A stretch of DNA of 64,000 nucleotides from contig NC_046683.1 of NCBI RefSeq assembly GCF_009870125.1, forward strand, positions 62,077,869 through 62,141,868, read 5' to 3'. Positions 10,412 through 21,352 of this stretch are shown in pieces; position 1 is the first letter of the stretch; the number at the start of each line of letters is the position of its first letter. The notes below the pieces were generated by a model. The model saw only the letters and a list, made by a program, of their open reading frames with translations. It did not search any database and was not told where the DNA came from. The position numbers and the translations under genes are program-made. This DNA comes from Drosophila pseudoobscura (taxonomy: Eukaryota > Arthropoda > Insecta > Diptera > Drosophilidae).

Positions 10412-11645
10412 GCGGGGTGAAGGGGCGGGTAGATCTTAGAGCCTAAGTTAATCGTTAATCTTGTAAAGAAACCTATTTTTGTATATTTATTTGGAAACTT
10501 AACGTAAGAAAGAGAAATGTGAGAAGGGGCATCACCGAAGGGGAAGAAGCGCAGCTTCAAAATGTTGTTTATTAAATTATAGTTTCCAACGTTGTCCAAA
10601 CGGAAACCGAAACATGTGAAGCCATCATATGGCCATAATTAGAAAGAAAAAAGAAACCCCCATTCCCCCAGAGCATGGGAGGAATTCCCCTCAAAATTAA
10701 GTAGCAACATAAAAGACAATGAGAGAAGAAAGCGATGCAAAAAGTTGAGAAAAGAAAACAAGATGAGAATGAGAATTGCAAATACACATATATTTATGTA
10801 CACCTAATACCTGCTATAAATCGTTAAATACCTCAATGCAAAATGTGCAAAAACCAAAAAAACAAAAAAAAACCAGAGCTAATTGCAAATAATTTTGAAA
10901 ACTTTTATGCAAAAATACTACATAGAAAATTTGCTATTTGCTTTCACATATTTAATAATTATTGGGGATTTTTTATACCATTTTGTAGTGTTAGTTTTTG
11001 TCTATGTTTAAGCAAAGAGTCTTTTTGTTTTTGTTCTATTTGAATGGCTTAAATGCAATGAAATTTACAAGCAATTTCCATTTGAAAGTACACACAGTAC
11101 AGAACACACTAAAAAGAACAAAAAAAATATTGTTATTAATATTTAAAGATATATTTAATGTCAATACAAAACAGACAAATGCCACGCGTGATTGGCAGAA
11201 CAAAGAGATAAATATTGAATATTCCGCTCATCCGAAAGTGCTGATTGAAGACATTCGTTTAAAAATAAACACACGCAAACGCAACGCAACACAACACTCA
11301 ATGGAATGACGTGTTTTACTATATGATGATCTGATCTCTAAACAGAAACAAAGAAACAGAAGAAAGAAATTGTAAAATTCGATCCGCTTACATTTGATGG
11401 GGCAGCATATCGTGACGAATGTAAAAGCCACCATGAAAATGCTGAGCCCCGAAACACGGCCCATAAACGGTACCCACAAGGCAGAGAGAGGGCCATAAAA
11501 AAGGCTGGGCGGCCGGAGCAGTCGTGTAAAAGCCATGCCTAAAGCCAGTTCAGTTTATGGCCAATTAGAGCGCAAACTCATTTGCATGAGGCTTAGGACG
11601 AGCCAGTGGGAATTCCAGTGCCAGTGCCTATGCCTATGCCTCCGC
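10412..11645 (+). other. 3' UTR and intergenic spacer between phosphodiesterase and lipocalin
   Basis: A/T-rich, with no coding exon seen. It contains the candidate poly(A) signal at 11264. Near the right end are a CATAAAAAAG element (11494), a CAGTCG (11519) and a TCAGTTT (11550) that may belong to the lipocalin promoter, although the spacing is not ideal. Confidence 0.5.
11264..11269 (+). terminator. Candidate poly(A) signal AATAAA
   Basis: The canonical hexamer lies about 850 nt after the stop of the phosphodiesterase gene, in A/T-rich UTR-like sequence. It is the only canonical hexamer I noted before the next gene. Confidence 0.45.
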
Positions 11646-12298
11646 ATGGGTCTGTTGCTGTTGCTGCTGTCACCAATCGGTAGGGCCTGTGCCAGCGGGG
11701 CGTGGAAATGTCTATACAAAGAATTTCCAGTTGACACAGAGAAGGTGAGAAAGTGAGATTGGATGATCTTGAAAATTGATAAGCAATCTAGCGTTGGATC
11801 GCTAATAACTGAAACCTGATATGTGGGGAATTTAAGATCAAGGGCGGCTGGTGGATTTATGGGACCAATCCAGGGGGAGAGACCCGATGCTACCTCGACG
11901 GCCGTAAGCGATAGACAACTTCAACTTCGAATGATTTGATGTCTATGTTTGATTAATGTGTGCTTTATATGTTTCCAGTGAATCTCTATTGGACACGCAT
12001 CACCATGACGGACTACGATAATTATGCCGTGGAACTTCACTGCTCCCTGCCCTGGTTCAAGCATCTGATGGCCATCTACACCAGGACCCAGGAACCCACA
12101 CAGGAGACCCTCAACGCAGTCGCTGGCTACCTTCGGACGGTACGTCTGTCATTGCACAACTTTACGCTGGTGGCGAAGCCGGAAAACTGTGTGAACCAGA
12201 GCCACGGTCCCTGGCAGCGCTGGTATCTGGCCAGGTATCTTCATTTGGAATACCATCCGCATTATCTCAAGCCTCTGATCGACGATGAAAATATCTGA
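11646..12298 (+). CDS. ApoD-like lipocalin lacking the central barrel, 3 exons
   Basis: Secreted lipocalin-family protein, expected to bind small hydrophobic ligands if it folds. Exons are 11646-11744, 11837-11903 and 11979-12298 (introns 92 and 75 bp), giving 161 residues. Residues 1-16 are a Leu-rich signal peptide. Exon 2 carries a G-x-W (KGGWWIYG) followed by ETRC, matching the lipocalin GxW and the following Arg-Cys. Exon 3 starts in the second conserved block (YWTRITMTDYDNYAVELHC) and continues to a late Cys (PENC), lining up with the C-terminal part of apolipoprotein D. Only about 25 residues separate the GxW from TDYDNYA, where a full lipocalin has roughly 80-100, so strands C to G appear absent. 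The short second intron leaves no room for a missed exon. An alternative acceptor at 11842 would drop two residues. The frame is intact and splice sites are good, so it looks expressed rather than dead. Upstream ATGs at 11535 and 11588 would hide the signal peptide. Confidence 0.75.
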
Positions 12299-12990
12299 AG
12301 CAGTCAGTAGTGGTCTCTCTCTCTCTCTCGCGTGGCCCAAACTTTCTTTAGCCAGAAATTTACATATATGCCAAATTTGGTCGAAAAATATGCGAATAAC
12401 TTAAAACAATGAGAGAATTGTTCAGTCCAAGTCGAATTTCAGATACCCTCGAAGTACCAGAGCCGCGGGGTGCCATGAAAATAAATGATATGATCTTCTC
12501 TGAGTGAAAGGTTTTCACTGCCCATTAAAATCGACTTTATGGACATATATCTCCATCATGCTTTAATTAACCCACCTGCCATTTGCTCGGGCCATCATTA
12601 GGCCCCGAAGTCCGCCTTCCGACTCAATTAGTGGGCTCGCTGGCCGGCGCTGACTTATTAATCCACGATGAGGGCATCCACAGAGATCTTCGATTCGAAA
12701 TATCAATACCAAAATCCAAAATTCAATTTCGATGACAACAAAACTATGCTGAGCTTTAAGAGATTCTTTCATTCGTTTGTTTGTCATCGTTGGGTCAAGT
12801 TGCCTCCGCATCCGCATCGTCCGTGTCTGCGTCAGCGTCCGCGTCCGCGTCCGAGTTCGTGTTTCGTTTTTTCTTTCTTTAAGTTTTGGCGCTTTACTTC
12901 TTTTTTTTATCCGAAAGAGAAAACTTGTTTCTTTGGCGAGATGATGATGGTGTGCCTGCTGCCCCCAAAATCTGTGTGGAATGAGGAAAA
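12299..12990. other. Spacer between lipocalin and second phosphodiesterase gene
   Basis: It contains a short CT run near 12317, the lipocalin poly(A) signal, and a GTCCGC-type 6-bp repeat at about 12810-12855. The promoter of the next gene must lie here, but no clear TATA/Inr pair was seen. Confidence 0.4.
12480..12485 (+). terminator. Candidate poly(A) signal AATAAA of the lipocalin gene
   Basis: The canonical hexamer lies 182 nt after the lipocalin stop codon and well before the next start at 12991. Confidence 0.55.
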
Positions 12991-15114
12991 ATGTATCGAT
13001 TTTGTGTGTTGTTGAATGTGTTAAAATCAATTAGCATACTGCTGTTTCTGTTTATGCCGCTGCTGCTGTTGCTGCTGCTGCCCCTGCCATTGTCTTATGC
13101 CACCACCAGTCGAACGGAACTGAATGAAACGCTTGTCTTTGCCGCCGAGAAGCTGCAGGCCTTCAAGATCTTCGACGATGAGCAGCAGCCAGCCGGGCAG
13201 GTCTCGGGTCGCAGCTTCATCTGTGTGCCCCTCTTTCGGGTCTTCAGTCTGGAGCTGAGGCACAACATTCGCCTGGCTGCCGACGAGTATATTGCCGTTA
13301 GCGGGGATCATGCCGCCCTCGGGTATTGGCAGCTGGAGAAGGCAGTTCCGCTGAAGGCGCAGGACAGGGCCAGGACCAAGTGGTATCTCCGGCTGTGGGT
13401 CTGTGCCAGCCAGCGGTTCTACTATCGCTATCTGATCTACGCGAAGAATGGCCAGGGCAGGCGGATTCTGCGCAGCTGGGAGGGCCAGAAGGTGGCCAGA
13501 ATGATGCAGACCTACGAGATCTATCGATCCCCCGGCCTGGACATCTTCGGCGAAGCCTATCCCCGATCGGTGGGTGGTGGCTTCCACCTGGAGCGCGGCT
13601 GGCTGCAGCACGAGTACGTAATCGAGCTGAAGTTCGTGTGGCAAGATCACATGGTCATCCAGGGGGTCGGCAGCAAGGCCAAGCTCCGACTGGCGCTGAC
13701 GCCCCTCAACGTGATCGATGATTCCCGGATTGAGGTCGCCAAATATGTCTACAATCACTCCTCGTTCCGTCCACTGTCCGCTTTGGGAGTGAAGTACAGC
13801 CAGGGCTCCATTGTGATCTTCCGCATCAGCCAGCCCCTGGACATCTACAACGCCTTTCGCCTTTCCATCTATCAGACGGGGAGCAAGCAGTCCCTGGGCG
13901 AGGTCTACATCTTTCCCGAGCAAATCCGGGGAAGTCGCGGCACACTGCAGCTCCCGATCTTCGCCAGTCTCCAGACCATTGCCATTGGACAGCTGAGCCT
14001 GCCCTATCTGGTGGTGCTGCCCATGCCCAAGGTGGAGGCCTGCAACTTGAGGGAGAGCTTCCATCACTACTGGCCCGACAACTGGCCCACCATGGATGTG
14101 GGCTATCGGGGACTGGGGGCCAGCTACTATCAGGCCTCCACCACCCTCACGGAGAACACGATAGAAAGCTTCCTGGCCGTGATGAAGGCCAAGGGCGACA
14201 TGGTTCAGCTCGACGTGCAGCTAACCAAGGACTATGTCCCTGTCGTTTGGCACGGCTTCGGGTTCTACACATCCGGCAAGGATCAGCAGATCAGGGATCG
14301 CTTCGATCTGCGCTACGTGCTGATCAGAGAGCTAACCTACGCGGAGCTCAAGGCCAGTCGCGTGTTCATCCTGAAGCGCTGGAGCCTGCAGGAATACACG
14401 CACCTCAACCTGAGGGACTCCAGCCAGAGCCAAAGAATCTTCCCCAAGCTCTCGGAGGTGTACGAGGCCCTGCCCAAGTCACTGGGCCTGCTGGTGGAGA
14501 TCAAGTGGCCGCAACTGATGGCTTCGGGTCTCCTGGAGTCGACCCAGAGCCTCAACAAGAATGTCTATGTGGATAGAATCCTGCAGACGACGGTCCGCTA
14601 TGGCTGCGGCCGACCCCTGATCTTTGCCAGCTTCGATGCGGACATCTGCACTATGATCCGGCTCAAGCAGCAGGTCTTCCCCGCGATCCTGATGAGCATT
14701 GGGCGGTCCAACATTTGGGATCCATACATGGATCTCAGGGCCCAGAGCTTCCAGCAGGCCGTCAATTTTGCCCATTCGGCGGATATCCTGGGCACAGCCC
14801 TGCACGTGGAGAACTTTGCTCAGAAACATCAATTGCTGAGCGTTGCTCTCGACCTGAAACAGGTGATCTTCCTCTGGGGCAATGACCTGGGCCAGGACGA
14901 GCATCTGATAGAGCAGTTTCGTGCCCTAGACGCGACTGGCGTTATCTACGATCATATGGATCGCGTGGGTCCGGCCAGCTGGAAACGTTCCTCCTTCTTC
15001 CGGGCGCCCCAGCTGCTGGAGCTGTTTGGGGCCCAGTGTGTGGCCAGTGGCAATTCATCGACCATTCCGGGCGCAAAGCCGCCCAAGCCTACGATATGGC
15101 CAAAATTGAGATAG
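12991..15114 (+). CDS. CBM20 + GDPD paralogue with substituted catalytic residues (probable pseudoenzyme)
   Basis: A single 707-residue frame, colinear with the gene at 8405-10411. It has a long Leu-rich signal peptide (about residues 1-36) and a CBM20 module at about 81-180 (ALGYWQLEKAVPL). The GDPD-like domain keeps HHYWPDNWP, TENTIESF, VEIKWPQ (E503) and FDADICTM. The GDPD signature is broken. The catalytic His of GHRG is Tyr (GYRG, Y372). The metal-ligand Glu of E-x-D is Gln (Q406-L-D408). The Asp after the second catalytic His is Gly (H421-G422). Known GDPD chemistry needs both His residues and the acidic triad, so hydrolysis is unlikely. The reading frame is long and clean, so the protein is probably maintained for a non-catalytic role such as binding glycan or phosphodiester. 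It arose by tandem duplication, with the lipocalin gene lying between the copies. Whether D. melanogaster has an orthologue is unknown to me. Confidence 0.9.
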   Translation: MYRFCVLLNVLKSISILLFLFMPLLLLLLLPLPLSYATTSRTELNETLVFAAEKLQAFKIFDDEQQPAGQVSGRSFICVPLFRVFSLELRHNIRLAADEYIAVSGDHAALGYWQLEKAVPLKAQDRARTKWYLRLWVCASQRFYYRYLIYAKNGQGRRILRSWEGQKVARMMQTYEIYRSPGLDIFGEAYPRSVGGGFHLERGWLQHEYVIELKFVWQDHMVIQGVGSKAKLRLALTPLNVIDDSRIEVAKYVYNHSSFRPLSALGVKYSQGSIVIFRISQPLDIYNAFRLSIYQTGSKQSLGEVYIFPEQIRGSRGTLQLPIFASLQTIAIGQLSLPYLVVLPMPKVEACNLRESFHHYWPDNWPTMDVGYRGLGASYYQASTTLTENTIESFLAVMKAKGDMVQLDVQLTKDYVPVVWHGFGFYTSGKDQQIRDRFDLRYVLIRELTYAELKASRVFILKRWSLQEYTHLNLRDSSQSQRIFPKLSEVYEALPKSLGLLVEIKWPQLMASGLLESTQSLNKNVYVDRILQTTVRYGCGRPLIFASFDADICTMIRLKQQVFPAILMSIGRSNIWDPYMDLRAQSFQQAVNFAHSADILGTALHVENFAQKHQLLSVALDLKQVIFLWGNDLGQDEHLIEQFRALDATGVIYDHMDRVGPASWKRSSFFRAPQLLELFGAQCVASGNSSTIPGAKPPKPTIWPKLR

Positions 15115-15546
15115 AAATCAGAAATCTCTGAAATGCCAACTGGCAAGCTCTTTTTTTTTGTTTTTTTAAATTATTCTGTATTATTATTATTATAACGTTT
15201 CGATTTCGATTTAGTTTAAATTAATTTGTATTTTAATTTATTTTGTTTTTTAAACTAGAAATGATTCAAGTTCAGAGATTAGGTAGGAATTTAATAATCG
15301 ATCTCAATAATAAGAAATGTTACTAAATGCATATACGAGTATATTGTAAGTATTTTGTGGTACTCGTGTGTATATTGATTTATTTATACAAATTGTATGG
15401 GATTGTTTGGCTTTGTTTGGTTTTGTTTGGTTTTGTTTTGTGAAACGCACATCAGGTAGTCGTACTCCTCCCATCCGCATATTTAGACACTTATGGCACA
15501 TACAAAATGGTTATACTAAGAAAAAAAAGAGCAAAGTGGAGACCCT
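15115..15546. other. Convergent 3' ends
   Basis: A/T-rich gap between the + strand phosphodiesterase paralogue and the - strand secreted-protein gene. No canonical + strand AATAAA was found after 15114, so that gene may use a variant signal. Confidence 0.4.
15379..15384 (-). terminator. Candidate poly(A) signal (AATAAA on - strand)
   Basis: TTTATT on the + strand, 163 nt downstream of the stop codon of the - strand secreted-protein gene. Confidence 0.5.
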
Positions 15547-16074
15547 CTACTGAGTGGAGCAGTTGCCATCGTTGTAGATGACCATATAGTCATCGGTCAC
15601 ACAGGCACTTCCCAGGGGCATGGACTGGCAGATGCCCTCCACATGCTTGGTGATCTCCACGTAGCAGGAGCGATGGCCGTGGGAGGAGAGCTTGTGGAAG
15701 CCGCTCGTCGGATGCTTGATGACGGTCGGATGCTTGTGGCCGCCCAGCCGGTGCTTGGGCGATGGGGGCGCTGCCACCGGGGCTGTATCTTCGGCAAACT
15801 CCAACCAGGGAGGAGGCAGCGAGTGCTGCTGCTGCTGTTGCTGCTGCGACTGTCGCTGGTCCACAGTGACCTCTTGGTCCACCTCCATGGGCAGTTCCAC
15901 GCCCTCTACATCGTCGTCGAGCGGAAAGGGGAAGGATGTCTTCGATTTGCCGATGATTCCCCCCTGCTCATTATCGGCCACAGAGGCGGCGCTCAGGAGC
16001 TGCGGCGTCAGCACCAAGGCGTTGGCAATCAGCAGAGTTGTGGCACAGTAGAGCAGCAGATGGAGTTGGGCCAT
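15547..16074 (-). CDS. Small secreted protein, Gln-rich and His-rich, four-Cys C-terminus
   Basis: An intronless frame of 175 residues. Residues 1-19 (MAQLHLLLYCATTLLIANA) form a clear signal peptide. An acidic segment is followed by a Gln-rich run, a Pro-rich stretch and a basic His-rich segment (seven His within about 28 residues, starting PKHRLGGHKH). The C-terminal module has four Cys spaced C-x11-C-x8-C-x13-C, three residues from the end, and could form two disulfides. I do not recognise the family. A TATA box about 105 nt upstream of the start and a poly(A) hexamer downstream support a real gene. It is convergent with the phosphodiesterase paralogue. An antisense open frame across it on the + strand is longer but has no signal peptide or domain, so it is taken as a shadow. 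Confidence 0.8.
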   Translation of the reverse strand: MAQLHLLLYCATTLLIANALVLTPQLLSAASVADNEQGGIIGKSKTSFPFPLDDDVEGVELPMEVDQEVTVDQRQSQQQQQQQHSLPPPWLEFAEDTAPVAAPPSPKHRLGGHKHPTVIKHPTSGFHKLSSHGHRSCYVEITKHVEGICQSMPLGSACVTDDYMVIYNDGNCSTQ

Positions 16075-16178
16075 CCTTTAGTAGTTCCTAGAGCAAAGTT
16101 GCTGCAAAGTCGTTTGCCTCCTTGTGAACTGTTGCACTGGCAGTGCATGAATGTGGCTAGCCAGGCCATCGATGCGGG

Positions 16179-16186
16179 TTTTTATA
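16179..16186 (-). promoter_or_regulatory. TATA box of the small secreted-protein gene
   Basis: TATAAAAA on the - strand, about 105 nt upstream of the ATG. It predicts a start site near 16150-16156 and a 5' UTR of about 80 nt. Confidence 0.65.
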
Positions 16187-16976
16187 GCCGGCCGGCCAGC
16201 CAGCCCGGAGATTTTCCCCAAACAGTCAATGACCCGACAATGGGACCTGCAGGCTGCAGCTGCGGCAGCAGCGGGCAAGAAAGCGGCGCCAGAGGAGTCA
16301 AACAATTGGAATTGAAAAGAAGCCACTCAAGAACTGAAATCATCATCCAATCCTATTCCTATCCCCACTCCCACTTCCACTTCCACCAGGCTTCAACCAG
16401 CCAGAGACGACACAAAAGGGCGTAATTAATTATAGTTGAGTATACGCCACGTAAGCCTCAATGACAAGGACTCCCTGCGGTGCTTCCTCCTTCCTAACCG
16501 CCTACTGGGAATGGATGTTCAGAAAATTGGAAATCTATTCCGAATTCCAATTGCGATTGCGATTCCGATTCCGTTCATTCTCTTCCTCGATGCGATTCAA
16601 TTCGATTCGATTTGGTTTCTATTTGTGCGCCTTACGCCTTGCGTCTTGCCTTCCTTTTGTATTTCCGGCAATTATTTTCGACGATGTGACAATATTGTCT
16701 GTGACGGTCTGTGGAGGAGTCCTGGTGGCAGGCTTGGGCATTGGGCATTGGCTGTGGAGTGTGGTGTGTGGTGTGTGCGAGGGAGGAGGGCTTTTCTCTA
16801 ACGACTTCATAAGCATCTGGATTCAATTGAATTTAAATGCAGTTGTTGCCTTTGGCCCGCACCAGCACTCAAGGAGGAGCAACCAAAGCGACGACAACAA
16901 TTTAGCGGAAGTGAGGCTGACGCCATTTTTAAAATGGCGCATACGTGTGCGACGTGTTTATGGGAGACTTTTTTTG

Positions 16977-16995
16977 TTTTTTTTTTTTTTTTTTT
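16977..16995. repeat. Poly(T) run of 19
   Basis: Nineteen consecutive T on the + strand, read directly. It follows a shorter T run after a single G. Confidence 0.95.
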
Positions 16996-17515
16996 GATAA
17001 CTGACAGACATGACAGACAGCCGCACAAGTCTAGGCCATGGCCAATAACAAGCTCTGCCAAGATGGAAATTGCCCGTGAACGATTCTCAGCTGCAGGCCC
17101 TGCAACGTGACTTGCCAAGTGATTTCCTGTGACTTTCCCCGAGTCTTAGCCTGCTCTTTAAAGGCCTTAAAGTGTATTTAAATTATTCATGAATCATTTA
17201 TCAATTATTTGTCGGTGGGGAAGTTGTTAATTGTTCGATTAAACGCTTCGAAATGTTAAACAGAAATCATCCTGGCAGTAGTGATTGTGATTCCTCCCTC
17301 TGTTCCACCCTGCTCCAGTCACAGTGCCAGTACCGTACAGCTCTGATCATCTCTGATGGCAACATGAAGCCGCCTGGGGACTGCTTATACAGCACGCAGG
17401 ATGAATAGCTAAGGATTTGGCACGCACCCCCCAGGACTGGTAGACAATGCCACCCAGCCAGATATTCGCTGAATCATTAAATTGCTGCCTGGCATTATCC
17501 ACAGGCTCCAGACAA

Positions 17516-17539
17516 CAGCAGCAGCAGCAGCAGCAGCAG
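17516..17539. repeat. (CAG)n microsatellite
   Basis: Eight near-perfect CAG units. It is not in any reading frame with support as a protein. Confidence 0.9.
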
Positions 17540-17887
17540 GAGCAGCAACAAAAAAGAAGGAGGCAAAAATGGCACGTGAAATTAATTTAAATGCTGTGAT
17601 TGCCGGATTGCTGGATGAATGACATTTGTTGTCGACACAACACGACACCCCTGGACGACTCCCTAGCTTGTTAGCAATTCAATTTGGCCATAATAGATGG
17701 CTCTGACAAGGCACTTCGAGTGCCTGAGTGAGAGCTGCCTTCCTACTGCCTGAATCCACTCTCCCAGTACCTAATGCCCTCTAGGCTGTCGTCTTGTTAA
17801 GGAGCTTAACCCTGCTGGCTGCGGTTCACCTCAATTTCCAGCTGAAGGCGAGCTAATTAAACGCCTTTGCCACTGTCACTGCTAGTG

Positions 17888-17925
17888 CTGCTGCCACTGC
17901 CACTGCCACTGCCACTGCCGCTGCC
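17888..17925. repeat. Hexanucleotide (CTGCCA)n repeat
   Basis: About six copies with the variant CTGCCG at the end. Confidence 0.85.
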
Positions 17926-20476
17926 TTTGCCCAACTAATTAGAGCAGCTGTCACAGATCCCCAGCCAGAACTAGGGCCCAAGAAGCAGGCCAAGGCTTTA
18001 CAAATAATTCAATTAAATTGCTCACGAACAGAGTAGACAGAAATGAAGAACGACAGCAATAGGAATAGCAATAGCAACAATAGAGATTGCAGCAGCAGCA
18101 GCAGCAGCAACAGGGAGCGGGAGCGGGAGAGGGAAGACGCGGGGGACAAACCACAGACAAAGCAGGCCACAGAAACCGAGGCATATCCACAGGAAATCCC
18201 CGTGTCAGAGTCGAGACGGATAATGCAAATACTCTTGCTTTTTGGAAAAACAACCGCAAAAGCCAAAATGCCAAGTAGAAATTGACAAAGACTTTGGTTT
18301 TTGGCGGCTACAGAGAAGAGGATGAGACAGGCAGGTTCTACGGATAGTCGGTGGTGTGTCAGAGGCCGCTGGATATTTCTCCCCGTCAATTGCTACACAC
18401 CGTATCCTCCGTTTCTCCTCAAGCTGAATATCTCCCACGGAACGGAGAATCGCAATGAAAATTGAATTGAAATCGGGTAAAATACTTTTAAATTGAATTA
18501 AACACAAATTTAATTTGAATCGAATGGAATTGGCAATGGAAATGGTTGAAGGCGGAAAAAAATACCACCAATGGGCAATGGGGATTGGGAATGAGGATTG
18601 GGGAATGGGAATCGCATATGAAATCGCTATTCAAAAATGTCAAAAGGAAATCGAAGAGGAAATTGAATTCGTTTCAGCATTTTATTGCATATTCAGCGAT
18701 GAGCGAAACGATGCATGCAACTTGATTATGTTTCGAGAGGTAAACCCAAGGAGAACACTCCTATGAGTCATCAAATTTGGGGTCATTAAATCAATATAGA
18801 GATCTAAAGGCAAGTCATACCAAAAAGAATTACATAAAAATGGTAGAAAACTCCAACACTTGGCTCGATAAATGTATCTTTAGGGGTCGCCATTGCATCG
18901 ACACGATTTAAAATTCCTATCAACTTTCAATCCATACAAATTGTGGTTTTCTTTCTAAGCTGAAGGATGGTGGGATCTGCAACATGTAGAATGTAGACAG
19001 CACTTAGCAAACCGCATTTCTTTTACTTTATTGAAAACAAGTCTTTTGTATTTGTTGATTGGAGTGGCCCGAGAGTATGTGTCGTCCTGTGTTGCAGGGA
19101 AGAAGAGAGTTTCGCAGAGTGTAAAGAGCAGCAGATCGAGCGATGGAACAAAGAAGAAGTGCACGAAACAGCGTGCTACTCTGAGATACGTATAGTGGGC
19201 GACTAAAGTCTACATACGACCTCCATTAGTGGTACCCCAGGCTTGTGAGATTTAATTGTAATTTAGGCAGAAATAAACCAAAAACTGGTAAAATTCAAGA
19301 GCATTAGCAAATTCAAAATAAAAAAAATAAACATTAAAATCATGTATAAAACATGCTTAGTAGTAATAATATATCAATAGATTAAAGTGTGAGTAAAATT
19401 GATTTCTAGTAAAAATTAAAAAAAAATAATTATAATAAAGAGAAGTAACATATTTAATATAAATACATACATATGTATGTATCTAAATATTTAATTAAAT
19501 TATGAAATATATTTTGATTTAATTATAAAATAAATTTAGATAAAATATTTGTATATAGTAAAAAAGTTCAATTTTTCTTAACTTTTTCTACTTTGAGATC
19601 AAATCTTTGGTTAAAAATATATATGTAAATATATAACCTCAAAATTTATTCTAATCAAGGACTCCATTAAAAGCATGTATGTACATGGGTACATATGTAT
19701 GTATGGACATACACTTATGTGGACGTACTAAGTCTTTATGTACATAAAAATACTTACGAGTACCCTTAACTTGAATAATATCCATATTCCTGTAACCAAA
19801 ACTAATTAAGCGTGCGTTAATGGCTCAGTCCGCAGACATTATGCCATCAAGTTTATGGCCGAGACCAGACTAGACCCTTAACCAACTCCGGCCGCCTCTT
19901 GACGGCTTTTGTTATGCGGCTACAAACTGCCAGACGACGTGTGACAAAATCGGCAGAAGTGCGAGGCCAGCAACCATTTGTTCGCCCCTGAATGAGTGCC
20001 TCCAGAATCGGGATGTCTTGGAGCTGGGACTGGGGTCTTGTGACTCTTTCCTGCCGGCGTCTGCTGGCTCAATTTAATCCTTGGCTGCGCCGAAAATGAT
20101 GGAGCACGAACAACTTTTTGGCGCCGGCAACGTTTTAATTTGCATTAAAACGCGACGCGACTAGAGTTGCCAAAAACTCGCGTTCGAGCAACTATTAAAC
20201 TAAACTTACATCTACCCCTTGGGCTATAAGTTTTTCGCTCTCCAGTTTCGTGAGCTTGCATACAAATGGGGCACATCAGGAGCCACCCAATGCGCACCAA
20301 CGCGCACCATCCGCACCACTCGCATGGCACCTTAAGGCCTTAATAATGCCAACCATTTTGGCCACAAATCAAAGCGAGTCCGGGGCGCCGAAGGGTCCAA
20401 CAAGTTGTCGGCTTAGCATGTGGGACCATTTTCTCTCTTGCCCAGCGGGAATCATAAATTTCGTGATAGGCGGGGG

Positions 20477-20514
20477 GGCTCAAGGCTCAAGGCTCAAGGC
20501 TCAAGGCTCGAGGC
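20477..20514. repeat. Heptanucleotide (GGCTCAA)n repeat
   Basis: Five tandem copies of GGCTCAA, the last with a change to GGCTCGA. It follows a 7-G run. Confidence 0.9.
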
Positions 20515-21314
20515 TGATCAGAGATGAAATGATTTATGCATGTTAATATCTGATCAGTCGATGGCAAAAGTTCGATAAAGGAAAGCCCAGAAGCAGCATA
20601 CTTTCGGCTTTAATATTGGCCAATTCGGAGACTTTTGGCCATCTTCGACGATGGATTTCGCGAGCACATACACACACACACCCACACACACAAGCCTTTG
20701 GCAGAGAGAAGTAAAAGCTTTTAACTGTGCGCGTTCCGCGACCAGTCGAGCCAGAGGCAAAGAGCAGCTGCCACATGCCACATGCCATACTCCACACACA
20801 CATGGTGCACAACAGCGCAGCAGCACAGCAGCGTATCAGCACAGCAGCAGACATGCCAGCAGGGCTCTCCGGGACTCCGTGGCCGTGTTCAATGTGGATT
20901 GCAGATGGCCACAAGACTATTTAAAAATTAATACAACTGAAATCCACCATTTTCACGCCAGCTAAGGCAGCTGCAGACAGGGCAGGGCGGCCCATCCTTC
21001 GAGTGAGATAACTGGAGGAAGGGCAAAGAAAAACTGGTGCGGGGCGGGCGGGGCCGGGCGGGGTGGAAGGCAATTGCATTGCCATGAGCTTCTTCGGGGT
21101 CTGGGTCTGGTTGTGGCCCACATCGGTTTTTTGGCGTTTTATTTTTGGCTGTCGTTTGCAGTTCGTTTTGCCGCCTCCCGGATCAAAGGCGCACCACAAA
21201 CCGAACAAAAATAAAAGAATTGGAAGCCCAACTTTTTAATACTTTTAGCCAAAAGCGAACAGAACAGGGTACTGTTCAACGATGAGCGTCCATAAACTTG
21301 GCCTTGCCGCAGAC

Positions 21315-21352
21315 CGATGATGATGATGATGACGATGACGATGACGATGATG
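21315..21352. repeat. (GATGAY)n trinucleotide/hexanucleotide repeat
   Basis: GAT/GAC alternation. It would encode poly-Asp on the + strand, but the surrounding frame has no other protein character. Confidence 0.85.

Noticed and set aside
13027-14904. Long - strand open frames across the second phosphodiesterase gene
   Set aside because: Same shadow effect; the + strand frame aligns residue for residue with its paralogue.
15643-16425. 260-codon + strand open frame opposite the small secreted protein
   Set aside because: No signal or domain; the - strand product has a signal peptide, TATA box and poly(A) signal.
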